From assembly GCA_035439505.1 (NCBI GenBank), contig DAORKJ010000003.1, forward strand, positions 23,527 through 87,526: a DNA stretch of 64,000 nt, given 5' to 3'. Shown here piece by piece: positions 9,601-17,222 of the stretch (within the stretch, counting starts at the first letter, position 1; the number at the start of each line of letters is the position of its first letter). The translations under genes and the position numbers were made by a program. Origin of the DNA: UBA7236 sp035439505 (GTDB lineage Bacteria > Bacteroidota > Bacteroidia > Chitinophagales > BACL12). The notes below the pieces were generated by a model. The model did not search any database, was not told the DNA's origin, and saw only the letters and a program-made list of their open reading frames with translations.

Positions 9601-10040
9601 GGAAAATCAGAAAACTCGACTTTTTGTACATTAGGCCCAAATGTTGGATCTAAGTCGCTCGGTAAATTAGGTTTTGCCTTATCCACCGCGTCTTTTACTT
9701 TTTGGTTAGCATCATCAATATCTGTTCCTGAAACAAATTCCACCTGAATGCTGGAAAAGTCCTGAACAGAATTACTGATAATTTTATTGATGCCGCTAAT
9801 TGCTCCAATCTCTTTTTCCAATTCTTTGGTAATGAGATTTTCCATATCGGCAGGCGATGAACCCGGATAAATTGTTGCCACATAAACAGTAGGCATGGTG
9901 ATATCCGGATATAATTCTTTCGGCAGCGCATTATAGGTAGAGATACCCATAATGGTGAGCATTATCGTGATAATAAAAATGGTTGTTTTATTATCAATTG
10001 CCCAGCTCGAAGGTTTAAATTCCTTGAATACGTCTTTCAT
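6630..10040 (-). CDS. RND efflux pump inner-membrane subunit (AcrB/HAE1 type)
   Basis: A proton-driven exporter of 1136 residues that forms a tripartite pump with the fusion protein and TolC encoded just upstream. It starts in a typical N-terminal helix (SSWAIDNKTTIFIITIMLTI), has the porter segment with YPGSSPADMENLITKELE (about 55-72) and TM4 with the proton-relay pair in LGIVVDDAIVVIENTH (about 402-417), then a second duplicated half ending in GIVVRNGILLVEFTDLL. An additional hydrophobic stretch with a basic loop lies at about 510-560 between the halves. Substrate is unknown; the TetR gene in the operon suggests response to a toxic compound. Ends at the shared terminator. Confidence 0.95.
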   Translation of the reverse strand: MKDVFKEFKPSSWAIDNKTTIFIITIMLTIMGISTYNALPKELYPDITMPTVYVATIYPGSSPADMENLITKELEKEIGAISGINKIISNSVQDFSSIQVEFVSGTDIDDANQKVKDAVDKAKPNLPSDLDPTFGPNVQKVEFSDFPILQVNVSGDYDLATIKKYAEKIQDEIEELPEVSKVDIIGAPEREIQINVDMYKMQAAMLTMYDIYAAVSNENRIVSGGTIKVEDMRRSITVSGEFDNVAQIQNLTVNNANNYPIYLKDIAEIKDDFKEQESFARLDGKNVITLNVIKKSGENLIEASDNINALLVELEKKEIPSDVDVTVTGDTSTLTRTQVADLINTIIIGFILVTIVLMFFMGATDAMFVGLSVPLSMFIAFIVLSLLGISMNLIVLFAFLLGLGIVVDDAIVVIENTHRIFANGKVPIKTAAKNAAGEVFLPVLAGTMTTLAPFFPLLFWPGMIGSFMKGLPITLIITLTASLLVAYLINPVFAATFMKPHHDTDKPNRRKQGIWSAIIGGLGLLISLGGNPLLGNVMITFVAIFWFYNLVLIKAVKGFQKRGWPNIQARYASILRWTLKHPIILFSSIIGTLVLAIVMLGITKPGVEQFPTGDPNFIYTYVVMPDGTDQQTTDSVTKLVEKRIYNVLGENNPLVKSVISNVTIGANEDPFDQSSYTNKGKVGVAFIDPADRRHQMSEPYLDKFREAVKDIPGAEITVGAEQNGPPAGKPINIEISGDDFDELIKTSNDIKRYLESLNIAGIEELKTDLQANKPEITIDLDRERMNREGISTLTVGGEIRNAVYGWEVSKFKEGNDDFPIVIRYDETQRKNIDQLKDLKITYRDMMTGQIRQIPLSAFAEIKYSTTYSGVKRIDQKRVVTLASNLLSGYESAQPAIMNEIKAALEDYDTPEGVSIGYTGASQDMEETISFMGVAWIISLFLIVIILVAQFNSISKPIIIFAEVIFSIIGVLLGYGIFGMDFSAVMTGVGVVALLGIVVRNGILLVEFTDLLIAGGMPIREAVVEAARIRMTPVVLTATATILGMIPLAIGFNIDFVGLFTQGRPDIWLGGENVVFWGPLAWTIVFGLGYATFITLLVVPVMYLYNDKFKTWVFNLLGIKREVHHHGATIPGMLDKE

Positions 10041-10098
10041 TGTTTAATATTTTTTATTGCCGTGGGTAAAATAATTTACTTTAAGCAACCCTGATTTA

Positions 10099-11214
10099 TC
10101 AATATTTAATTTCCTGACCAGCAATTAAATTCTGGTAACCGCTTGTAATTACTTTATCCCCTTTTTCAAGTCCTGAAGTAATTTCAGCCATACCATTATA
10201 AATTTTACCTACGGTTACAACGCGGCGCTGTGCAATAGATTTACCATTTTCCTCAGCTGCGACATATACAAATGATGCATCAGTTGATTTTTGAATCATG
10301 TTTAAATCCACCACCATTGCATTAGCTACTTCATAATCGGCAATTTTAATAACGGCTATCATATTCGGTTTTAAATTACTTTCAGATGGCAATTTAGCTT
10401 CTACAGAAAATGTTCTGCTTTGCGGATTAATTACACTTGAAGCAAATGAAATTTTTGCGTCAATTTCTTTATTTAAATCAGTCAAAATAATTTTAGTATT
10501 ATCACCTGCTGAAACAAATTCTGCATGTGATTCCGATACTTCACCTTTTGCTTTTAAGGTGCGCATATTTACTACACGAATACCCTGAAATCCCGGAGAA
10601 CCAATTTGTCCAACCTTTACATCAACCGCATCTACAACACCTGAAATTGGTGAAATTAATTTGGTTGCGCTTATTTGTTCGTTTGCAGCCGCAATACTTT
10701 TTTCTAAAGTTTCTACATTGTTTTTTGCAGATAAGTATTGAATTTCGCTACCAATTTTTTGGTCCCATAATGCTTTTTGTTTATTGAACACATCCTTAGC
10801 AAATGCTAATTGTGATTGTAATGTTTCAATGTTTTTTACCATAGCATCATTATCAGTTTCAGCCAATACTTGTCCTTTTGATACGCTTTGACCAACTACA
10901 ACATAAACAGCATCAATAACACCGGGAATTTGTGGCGTAACTATAACATTCTCATCTGCATCAATTTTTCCTTGCAGTTCAATATAATGGGTAAAAGGGA
11001 TTGGTTGAATTTCAGTAACCACTACTAATTCACCTTTATCTGATTTTGTAGTGTCATTTAATGCCAGTTCTTTTTCAATGGCTTTAATTTTATCATCGAG
11101 TGCAGAGCGCTCTTTTTTAAGTGATTCCAATTCAGCTTGTTTGTCGCCAGATTCTTTAGCGCCGCATGAAGCGAGGAAAACAATTACGGTTAAATATAAT
11201 AAGGTCTTTCTCAT
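10099..11214 (-). CDS. RND efflux membrane fusion protein (AcrA/HlyD family) lipoprotein
   Basis: A periplasmic adaptor of 371 residues. The lipobox LASC (Cys17) shows lipid anchoring. Next comes a coiled coil rich in Lys/Glu (about 25-50), then the barrel-sandwich lipoyl halves: GVIDAVYVVVGQSVSKGQVLAETD and ISPISGVVDAVDVKVGQIGSPG with a helical hairpin between them, and the C-terminal beta-barrel and membrane-proximal domains (VTVGKIYNGMAEITSGLEKGDKVITSG). It lies between the TolC gene (12 bp) and the pump gene (58 bp) in one operon. Confidence 0.95.
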   Translation of the reverse strand: MRKTLLYLTVIVFLASCGAKESGDKQAELESLKKERSALDDKIKAIEKELALNDTTKSDKGELVVVTEIQPIPFTHYIELQGKIDADENVIVTPQIPGVIDAVYVVVGQSVSKGQVLAETDNDAMVKNIETLQSQLAFAKDVFNKQKALWDQKIGSEIQYLSAKNNVETLEKSIAAANEQISATKLISPISGVVDAVDVKVGQIGSPGFQGIRVVNMRTLKAKGEVSESHAEFVSAGDNTKIILTDLNKEIDAKISFASSVINPQSRTFSVEAKLPSESNLKPNMIAVIKIADYEVANAMVVDLNMIQKSTDASFVYVAAEENGKSIAQRRVVTVGKIYNGMAEITSGLEKGDKVITSGYQNLIAGQEIKY

Positions 11215-11226
11215 AGTATGTAAGTT

Positions 11227-12543
11227 TTAATAATATCCTAATGATTTGTTTAAAGCAGTTTTTGCATTGAGCATATTAAACATAGCGCTCACATAATTGC
11301 CCTGCGCTTGGTATAATGTACTTTCAGCACTATTTAATTCAAGACTTGATCCAACACCTTCGCGATACTTAATTAAAGCAGTATCATAAATGCGTTGTGC
11401 AAGTGCAATATTTTGTGTTTGCACGTTCAGGTCGTTTTCAGCATTGATATAATCTGTTTTGGCTTTTTCAATTTCCAATAAAATACCTTGCGTGGCCAAT
11501 TGCTGTTGAATACGTGCTTGGTCTAAATCGATTTGAGCAGCTTGAAGACCGGTTTTTCTCTCCATACCTGAAAATACAGGAATAGAAAGTGTTAACCCGA
11601 ATAATCCTGTTTCGAACCATTCCTGATCACCATCTAAAAAATCGAAACTATTTCGTTGTGCATTTTGCGAGTATGAACCATAGGCTACTAAAGTTGGTAA
11701 AAACAATGCCTTGTTCATTTTTACATTCAATTCATTTAATGTAATTGTACTTTGTAAAATGCTGAATTCCGGTCTCGACAAATAATTTGTTCCAACCATA
11801 TTCACTTCTGTCATTGCGCCTATCGAATCGGTTAATTCAATATTGGTTGCCATGTCCAATCCCATCGAAAATTTCAAATAGTTGGTTGCCAATTGTGTTT
11901 GTCGCTGCGCATTTTCCAACTGACCATTCAAGGTAAGTTTGCTAATGGTAAGACGGTCAACATCAATACCCTCAACAAAACCTTGTTTTTGCATTTCGGT
12001 AACTTCAAATAAAACAGCATCCAGATTTTCAATATTTTTTTGCAATACCTTTTCAAATTCTTTTGCAATTAATACTGAATAATAAGCTGTTTCTACATTT
12101 TTTTTCACCTCGGTTTCTGCAAGTCTGGTTTGTTTTTGCACCAATGCAGCATATTCTTTTGCTGCACTAATACCAACTAACCATGCACCGTTGAATAATA
12201 ATTGCGAAGCAGAAATCTGGGCTGTCATGTTTTGTTCTGTTCCAAACTGAACAGGAATAAACTGACCCGGTTCACCTCCAAAAAATTCAGCGGGAATTAA
12301 TGATGTGGGTAATTTGAAAAAGTTTTGATAATCGAGCGATGCATCAATTTGTGGTAATCCGCTAGCGATGCGATTGTTCACCGTAATTTGCGCATCCTGC
12401 TCATCCAGCGCCGCGGATAAAATTTGAGCGTTGTTTTTAATGCCGTAGTCCATTGCTTCCTGCAACGAATATTGTTGCGATTGGGCAAACAAAGCAAATG
12501 GAACCACCAGGGCAATTAAAAACGCTTTGAGTTTATATGCCAT
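11227..12543 (-). CDS. TolC-family outer membrane efflux protein
   Basis: A protein of 438 residues with a signal peptide (ending ALFAQ) and the duplicated TolC helical repeat: YSLQEAMDYGIKNNAQILSAALDEQDAQ near the N-terminus and LELNSAESTLYQAQGNYVSAMFNMLNAKTALNKSLG at the end. It forms the outer membrane channel of the pump. The start overlaps the end of the TetR gene by 11 bp, which fixes the operon order TetR, TolC, fusion protein, pump. Confidence 0.95.
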   Translation of the reverse strand: MAYKLKAFLIALVVPFALFAQSQQYSLQEAMDYGIKNNAQILSAALDEQDAQITVNNRIASGLPQIDASLDYQNFFKLPTSLIPAEFFGGEPGQFIPVQFGTEQNMTAQISASQLLFNGAWLVGISAAKEYAALVQKQTRLAETEVKKNVETAYYSVLIAKEFEKVLQKNIENLDAVLFEVTEMQKQGFVEGIDVDRLTISKLTLNGQLENAQRQTQLATNYLKFSMGLDMATNIELTDSIGAMTEVNMVGTNYLSRPEFSILQSTITLNELNVKMNKALFLPTLVAYGSYSQNAQRNSFDFLDGDQEWFETGLFGLTLSIPVFSGMERKTGLQAAQIDLDQARIQQQLATQGILLEIEKAKTDYINAENDLNVQTQNIALAQRIYDTALIKYREGVGSSLELNSAESTLYQAQGNYVSAMFNMLNAKTALNKSLGYY

Positions 12544-13147
12544 TGTTTTCTGATTTTATTTTTTCTAAGTATTTAATTCCTTTGGTTGTTGCTAATCCAC
12601 GGATATGATAATCCATGAATACATTAAATGTTTTTTCGGGAGGAAATTTATCATATGGGAATATTTCTGCATCTAAAAACATTTCCATTCTTGCGATATA
12701 AATTCTGGCTAACACTTCTGTATCCAATTCTTCGCGATACAATCCTTCTTTTATTCCACGTTCCAAATTGTGTTTTATACAATTGTAAACTTCTGTATTC
12801 CTATGGTCGTTAAAAATTTGCCAGCTTTGTGGATGATACTTTTTTAAGTCAAATACCAAACTTGGATTTAAATTTTTGCTCATCGTATTCATCCAATTGG
12901 AAATGCCAATCATTTCATCAATCGCTGTTTTGGAATGATGAATAATGTGCTCTACCACCTTGTTTTGACAAGTGAAATGGTTTTGAGTAACCTTGTGTAT
13001 CAGCTCCTCTTTATTCTCGAAATACTGATACAAGGTCTTTTTACTCATGCCCAGTTCACGCGAAACATCGTCCATGGTCACGCTTTTAATGCCATATCGC
13101 ATGAACAGACGCTCACATTTTTCTAATATTTTAGCTTCTTCACTCAT
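12533..13147 (-). CDS. TetR/AcrR-family transcriptional regulator
   Basis: A repressor-type regulator of 204 residues. The N-terminal helix-turn-helix is clear (IKSVTMDDVSRELGMSKKTLYQYFENKEELI, about 19-49); the rest is the variable ligand-binding helical domain. It heads the efflux operon and presumably represses it and itself, the usual arrangement. Upstream are a -7 box (13165-13158) and a set of GGAAAC/GTTTCC inverted repeats, the nearest overlapping the expected -33 position. The ligand cannot be deduced. Confidence 0.93.
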   Translation of the reverse strand: MSEEAKILEKCERLFMRYGIKSVTMDDVSRELGMSKKTLYQYFENKEELIHKVTQNHFTCQNKVVEHIIHHSKTAIDEMIGISNWMNTMSKNLNPSLVFDLKKYHPQSWQIFNDHRNTEVYNCIKHNLERGIKEGLYREELDTEVLARIYIARMEMFLDAEIFPYDKFPPEKTFNVFMDYHIRGLATTKGIKYLEKIKSENNGI

Positions 13148-13157
13148 AATTTGGCCG

Positions 13158-13165
13158 CAAAGGTA
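13158..13165 (-). promoter_or_regulatory. -7 box TACCTTTG of the efflux operon
   Basis: Minus-strand TACCTTTG, ten bases before the TetR ATG at 13147. The -33 position falls on the GGAAACT half-site at 13181-13187, so a bound repressor would block the polymerase. Confidence 0.55.
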
Positions 13166-13180
13166 AATACACGAAACTCA

Positions 13181-13258
13181 GGAAACTAAATTTTGTTCAA
13201 AAGTTTCCAAAGTTTTTTAGATAATTTAACATTTGGGAAACTTTCAGCGTTTCCAAAG
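13181..13258. promoter_or_regulatory. Candidate TetR operators (GGAAAC/GTTTCC inverted repeats)
   Basis: Four half-sites: GGAAACT (13181-13187), AGTTTCC (13202-13208), GGAAAC (13236-13241) and GTTTCC (13249-13254). The last two form the tighter repeat TTTGGGAAAC-N7-GTTTCCAAAG (13232-13258). GTTTCCAAAG also recurs as an exact direct copy at 13203-13212. Assignment to the adjacent TetR protein is inference from position. Confidence 0.5.
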
Positions 13259-13397
13259 GCAAAGTTGGAAGTCAAAAGCCGCTTTACGACAAAGTTTTAG
13301 ACGAACGGGAGGTTTTTAGGGATGAAACGTAGATATTTGGGTTGTACGGGAAACGGGTTATTGTGGCAGAGGAATGTCCAATCCTGATATTCCAGGA

Positions 13398-14573
13398 TTA
13401 TACCAACCGGCTAACCAAGGTGTCCGCAAGTTTGGTTTGGGTAGATGTAATTCCGGATAAAACATTAACTCCCGGGCGTTTCCCTTTTTCGAAGGTGCCA
13501 TATTGGTTGTTTATACCCAGGGCTTTAGCTCCGTATTGGGTTGCCCAACGCAGCAAATCTGATGTTGGCAACTCCGGGAATTTGTTTTGTATGGTTTGAA
13601 TTTCGCTTAATACCGACAAACCATGATTAGATGCAAGGCTGTCGGTACCAACTGCAATATATTGAACATGTTGCATGAGCATAGGAATATCCGGTAACCT
13701 GTCTTCTATAAATAAATTAGCCTTGGGACAAAAACACCAAAATAAATTGGGATGAATATCTTCTGCCCACTCCGCATCCCATGAAGTTGCAATGGTATTA
13801 TGCACTAATAACGTAGATACTTCTTTATTAAAATAGGGTAATAAACTTTCTAATGCGGTTTTTCCTGTTGGATTAAAATGTTTGATGTCTACACCCAATT
13901 CTCTGTATAATTTGCGATATAATCCTGAAGCTTGGATATAAAATTCATTTTCATCATTACTTTCCAACATGTGTATGGAAGTAGGTTTTCCATTTGCGTA
14001 ACAACTGGCATTTATACTTTTAATTAAATCGGGACTAACACTATAAGTGGCATGTGGTGCTAAAGAAGCATGTATGCCGTATCCTCTTGCTGCAGATAAT
14101 AATTGTTCACCATTTTGCATTGCACCATTTGCCCGAGCGGGATCAAATGCGATTAATTCAATAAAGGTGTGATAATATAAATTGCGTTTAGCTTTTATAT
14201 AAAATGAATTGCTGTTATTAGAGATGTCACCAACGGCTACAATACCATTGGTTATCATTTCGTTTTCAGCCAACTCCATTGCTTCATTAATTATTTCAAT
14301 GGGAACATTTCTTTGTTGAGTTACTAAAGATAAAAATTGTGGCAGACCTGTTTTTTCGGGAAATTTATTTTTGAGATGAGATAGTTCCAAATGACAGTGC
14401 GCATTAACAAACCCGGGCACTAACGCACCACTCACTTTTTCAATAGAAGCGTTATCCAATTCAGTTATTGGTAAAATGTCTGCAACAGTGCCATCATCTT
14501 CTAATACTAACACATGATTGGTTAGTGGTTGAGTATGAATAGGAAAAATAATATCCGCAGCAATTTTCCGCAT
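13398..14573 (-). CDS. Amidohydrolase, candidate aminodeoxyfutalosine deaminase
   Basis: A metal-dependent hydrolase of the cytosine deaminase/chlorohydrolase type (COG0402), 391 residues. Metal ligands are visible as NAHCHLELS (His59, His61), the His in APHATYS, HMLESNDENEF, and the Asp in VGTDSLASNHG. The end carries the usual GTFEKGKRPGVNVL beta-sandwich segment. Known deaminases of this group act on aminodeoxyfutalosine in menaquinone synthesis in several bacteria; mqnC lies two genes away on the same strand, so this role is a reasonable inference. Guanine or other nucleobase/nucleoside substrates remain possible. Confidence 0.75.
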   Translation of the reverse strand: MRKIAADIIFPIHTQPLTNHVLVLEDDGTVADILPITELDNASIEKVSGALVPGFVNAHCHLELSHLKNKFPEKTGLPQFLSLVTQQRNVPIEIINEAMELAENEMITNGIVAVGDISNNSNSFYIKAKRNLYYHTFIELIAFDPARANGAMQNGEQLLSAARGYGIHASLAPHATYSVSPDLIKSINASCYANGKPTSIHMLESNDENEFYIQASGLYRKLYRELGVDIKHFNPTGKTALESLLPYFNKEVSTLLVHNTIATSWDAEWAEDIHPNLFWCFCPKANLFIEDRLPDIPMLMQHVQYIAVGTDSLASNHGLSVLSEIQTIQNKFPELPTSDLLRWATQYGAKALGINNQYGTFEKGKRPGVNVLSGITSTQTKLADTLVSRLV

Positions 14574-14618
14574 ATAAAAAAATTAACCATTTGCTGTAAA
14601 AACAAATGGCAATAGATT

Positions 14619-15275
14619 TTAATTAATTTTAAAACTTAATCCAACTCGTACTGCTCCACTAAATGTATTTAATGAAGCATCCCAATTAGTTAAATCAAAA
14701 GTTTCGCCATCAATATAATATTGTTTCAAAGTAAAATCATTCCTTGTATATTCTGCTTGAGCAAATACACCTGCAAATGAAAATATATACCAATTGAAAC
14801 CAAGATTTACGCCAAAATGTCCGCCGCTATAATTAGATACTTCTTCAATATTTCCCAAACTTGGATTGAGTTTTCGTATTTCAAGAAAAGAATAACCCAC
14901 TTCCGGGCCTATGTATAAATTAAATTTTTCTCCGTTTACAGGATATAATCTTAAATCAAAAGCAATAGTGCCGACATTATTTCCATTAGCACTCACATCT
15001 GATGTGTCTTCTAAATACGAGCCGTACACAAAGGTAGCGCCGCCCGACAACCAGTTTAATAAATTATATTGTGCGCCAAAACTAAACATCGACGTTGCTG
15101 CACCACCGGTATCAGTTTCAAGTGGCAACCCAAGGTATTGCGATTTATATAAGGTTCCATGAATACCAAAATCGTATCCTGCCTGAAATGATAATGTTCC
15201 TGCCTGTTGTCCCTGTCCGAAAATGGTAACACATGAAATCAGGGACATGGAAAGCACAAATAATTTAACTTTCAT
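14619..15275 (-). CDS. Outer membrane beta-barrel protein
   Basis: A protein of 218 residues with a signal peptide (ending TIFGQ) followed by alternating hydrophobic/polar strands typical of a small eight-stranded barrel (AGYDFGIHG, GAQYNLLNWLSGGATFVYGS, LYIGPEVGYSFLEI, GVNLGFNWYIFSFAGVFAQAEYTRND), ending VRVGLSFKIN with a polar/aromatic terminus. It belongs to the OmpX/PorT-like porin family group in a broad sense. It sits between the amidohydrolase (45 bp) and mqnC (95 bp) on the same strand. Role unknown. Confidence 0.75.
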   Translation of the reverse strand: MKVKLFVLSMSLISCVTIFGQGQQAGTLSFQAGYDFGIHGTLYKSQYLGLPLETDTGGAATSMFSFGAQYNLLNWLSGGATFVYGSYLEDTSDVSANGNNVGTIAFDLRLYPVNGEKFNLYIGPEVGYSFLEIRKLNPSLGNIEEVSNYSGGHFGVNLGFNWYIFSFAGVFAQAEYTRNDFTLKQYYIDGETFDLTNWDASLNTFSGAVRVGLSFKIN

Positions 15276-15370
15276 ATAATGAAATTTTGATAATGAAATA
15301 AAAATTTAAGGAATAAAAAAAACTTCAATTATAATGCCACAGGAATTTTCCGATTATAAAAACAAATCCA

Positions 15371-16495
15371 TTAATAATTAATTTCCTGTTCCACAATATT
15401 TTCCGGAATAGCCCTTTCCTCATATTGCTGATTACGCAATTGTGGTTCAAATCCCGCTTCGCGAATAGCATCCTGAATAGTTTTATATGTAAACCTGTGT
15501 GGTGCTCCTGCTGCGCTCACAACATTTTCTTCAATCATGATACTTCCAAAATCGTTTGCGCCGGCGTGTAAACAAATTTGTGCTACATTTTTCCCTACGG
15601 TTAACCAGCTTGCCTGTATGTTTTCAATATTAGGTAAAAACATTCTGCAAATGGCAATTGTGCGGATATATTCATCAGGCGTGGTGTCGTTTTTCGCACG
15701 GCGTATTTTTTTAAGCGTGGTATCCACATCCTGGAAAGTCCAAGGTATAAATGCTAAAAATCCTTTTGCATGTGCGGGCTTTTCACTTTGTACTTTACGT
15801 ATTTTTTCCAAATGTAAAAATCGCTCTTCAATGGTTTCAATATGACCAAACATCATAGTTGCGCTCGTGGTAATATTTAATTTATGTGCCACACGCATAA
15901 CATTTAACCACTCATCGGCAGTACATTTTCCGGTAGAAATAATTTTCCGAACACGGTCAACTAAAATTTCGGCTCCTGCGCCGGGTAACGAATCAAGTCC
16001 TGCTTTAACCAACTCCGTTAATACATGTTCATACGTGTGGTTGCCTAAAGAAGCAATATGATGAATTTCGGGCGGACCGAGTGAGTGTAATTTAATTTGA
16101 GGAAACATTTCTTTTATTTCCCTAAACGTTTTAGCATAAAATTCAAGTCCTAAATCCGGATGATGTCCGCCTTGTAATAAAAGCTGTTCACCACCATATT
16201 TAAGTGTTTCTTCAATTTTAATGCGATATGTTTCCTTATCGGTGATATAACCTTCAGCATGCCCGGGAACCCTGTAGAAATTGCAAAATTTACAATTAGC
16301 CACGCAAATATTGGTGGTATTTAGGTTGCGGTCAATAATCCAGGTAACCTTATTACCCGGTTTTTTGCGCCTGCGAATGGTGTCTGCAACCTGCATTAAT
16401 TCAGCAGTAGGTGCGTTTTCAAACAAATACATCCCTTCCTCTACCGAAAGAAATTCAAGATTTAAGGCTTTTTGATAAAGCTTGCCTAGTTCCAT
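15371..16495 (-). CDS. mqnC: Cyclic dehypoxanthinyl futalosine synthase (radical SAM)
   Basis: Converts dehypoxanthinyl futalosine to its cyclic form in the futalosine route to menaquinone. The [4Fe-4S]/SAM motif is NICVANCKFCNFYR with Cys64, Cys68 and Cys71. GEQLLLQGGHHPDLGLEFY and LHSLGPPEIHH are MqnC/MqnE-family signatures, and GGHHPDLGLE favours MqnC. I use the ATG at 16495 (374 residues, starting MELGKLYQKAL), because the 43 residues upstream in the same frame do not resemble the family and include the promoter box at 16501-16508. It points away from the tRNA array. Confidence 0.9.
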   Translation of the reverse strand: MELGKLYQKALNLEFLSVEEGMYLFENAPTAELMQVADTIRRRKKPGNKVTWIIDRNLNTTNICVANCKFCNFYRVPGHAEGYITDKETYRIKIEETLKYGGEQLLLQGGHHPDLGLEFYAKTFREIKEMFPQIKLHSLGPPEIHHIASLGNHTYEHVLTELVKAGLDSLPGAGAEILVDRVRKIISTGKCTADEWLNVMRVAHKLNITTSATMMFGHIETIEERFLHLEKIRKVQSEKPAHAKGFLAFIPWTFQDVDTTLKKIRRAKNDTTPDEYIRTIAICRMFLPNIENIQASWLTVGKNVAQICLHAGANDFGSIMIEENVVSAAGAPHRFTYKTIQDAIREAGFEPQLRNQQYEERAIPENIVEQEINY

Positions 16496-16500
16496 ATTCA

Positions 16501-16508
16501 CAAAGGTA
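16501..16508 (-). promoter_or_regulatory. -7 box TACCTTTG of mqnC
   Basis: Minus strand TACCTTTG-TGAAT-ATG: the box ends five bases before the ATG at 16495. It supports this start and predicts an almost leaderless transcript. Confidence 0.55.
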
Positions 16509-16591
16509 AAACAAAGAATTATGGATTGGGTTCTATAAAATTTGAAATGGTTGAAATTCAGGACTTTAAAAAAGTTATAACTCAAAAACAG

Positions 16592-16671
16592 AAAACGTAT
16601 TATATTTGCATTCCCTAAAAACAACGGGCCTATAGCTCATTCGGTTAGAGCAACTGACTCATAATCAGTAG
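16592..16671 (+). repeat. 80-bp direct repeat, copy 1 (tRNA promoter plus 5' part of tRNA)
   Basis: Identical to 16781-16860 over all 80 bases, offset 189 bp. It includes the -7 box TATATTTG at 16601-16608 and the tRNA from its 5' end through the anticodon stem. Identity stops where the palindrome begins in copy 1. Confidence 0.95.
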
Positions 16672-16710
16672 TCCCGATAGCTATCGGGATTGGTTCGATT
16701 CCAAGTGGGC
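16626..16710 (+). pseudogene. Disrupted tRNA(CAT) with palindrome in the variable loop
   Basis: The 5' part through the anticodon stem (16626-16671) is identical to the intact tRNA at 16815. Then the 18-bp palindrome (16672-16689) replaces the variable loop and the first T-stem bases. The T arm continues as TTGG-TTCGATT-CCAA, still paired, but the 3' acceptor strand reads TGGGCAA instead of TGGGCCC, losing the two terminal acceptor pairs. A normal tRNA is unlikely. It has its own promoter box, so it may still be transcribed. Confidence 0.8.
16672..16689. repeat. 18-bp perfect palindrome, copy 1
   Basis: TCCCGATAGCTATCGGGA, a perfect palindrome able to form a hairpin. Inserted between anticodon stem and T arm of the tRNA. 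A second identical copy sits at the same tRNA position at 17230-17247. Confidence 0.95.
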
Positions 16711-16780
16711 AAGTTCCAACCAATCAAGTGGTTTTTACTTCGCAGTCTCTAATTTAAAATTAGACCGTTTCGATAAAAAT

Positions 16781-16860
16781 AAAACGTATTATATTTGCAT
16801 TCCCTAAAAACAACGGGCCTATAGCTCATTCGGTTAGAGCAACTGACTCATAATCAGTAG
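16781..16860 (+). repeat. 80-bp direct repeat, copy 2
   Basis: Second copy of 16592-16671, driving the intact tRNA. The -7 box TATATTTG is at 16790-16797, 17 bases before the mature tRNA 5' end. Confidence 0.95.
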
Positions 16861-16888
16861 GTGCCTGGTTCGATTCCAGGTGGGCCCA
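16815..16888 (+). tRNA. tRNA with CAT anticodon (Met or Ile2)
   Basis: A 74-nt cloverleaf. Acceptor GGGCCTA pairs with TGGGCCC (one G-T), D stem GCTC/GAGC, anticodon stem ACTGA/TCAGT with loop CTCATAA (anticodon CAT at 16849-16851), and T stem CCTGG/CCAGG with loop TTCGATT. Discriminator A; CCA is not encoded. The anticodon allows elongator Met or lysidine-modified Ile2; initiator is less likely because acceptor pair 1-72 is G-C. I cannot decide between Met and Ile2 by eye. Confidence 0.92.
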
Positions 16889-16893
16889 CAACT

Positions 16894-16915
16894 AGCACCT
16901 TAGGGTGCTTTTTTT
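16894..16915 (+). terminator. tRNA terminator
   Basis: AGCACC-TTAG-GGTGCT stem-loop followed by a run of seven T, directly after the intact tRNA. The GIY-YIG start codon lies five bases after the T run. Confidence 0.85.
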
Positions 16916-16919
16916 GTTT

Positions 16920-17222
16920 ATGCCTTTTTATACATATATTTTATTTAGCAAATCACTCAATAAATTCTACATTGGTTCCACCAGCCTGAGCCCTGTTGAG
17001 CGACTTGAACAACACAATCAAATAAAATTTCCTGATGCATTTACACGCAAAGGAATTCCTTGGGAGATGTTTTTAGTAATTGAATGTAATTCTTTTATCC
17101 AGGCTAAAGCTATTGAACTTCACATCAAAAAAATGAAAAGTACCAGATACTTGCAAAATCTAAAACAATATCCAGAAATCGGAGAAAATTTATTACTTAA
17201 ATATAGAGCAACTGACTCATAA
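16920..17222 (+). CDS. GIY-YIG nuclease family protein fused to a tRNA fragment
   Basis: A protein of 100 residues starting MPFYTYILFSK (ATG at 16920). An upstream in-frame GTG at 16905 lies in the terminator and is unlikely. The catalytic signature is YTYILFSKSLNKFYIGSTS, with a conserved Arg/Glu helix region (PVERLEQHN). This is the small single-domain UvrC/UPF0213-like group, often found beside tRNA genes in Bacteroidota. The last residues, YRATDS, and the TAA stop come from a tRNA 3' fragment: the stop codon is part of the anticodon loop CTCATAA. Probably a selfish or homing-like nuclease; activity untested. Confidence 0.8.
   Translation: MPFYTYILFSKSLNKFYIGSTSLSPVERLEQHNQIKFPDAFTRKGIPWEMFLVIECNSFIQAKAIELHIKKMKSTRYLQNLKQYPEIGENLLLKYRATDS

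Noticed and set aside
13380..13399. Stem AATCCTG/CAGGATT at the end of the amidohydrolase gene as a terminator
   Set aside because: Overlaps the stop codon and lacks a T run on the minus strand.
16496..16624. 43-residue N-terminal extension of mqnC
   Set aside because: It contains the promoter box and part of the tRNA leader, and family members start at the MELGKL equivalent.
16905..16919. GTG start for the GIY-YIG gene
   Set aside because: It lies in the terminator stem and T run; the ATG at 16920 matches the family start.
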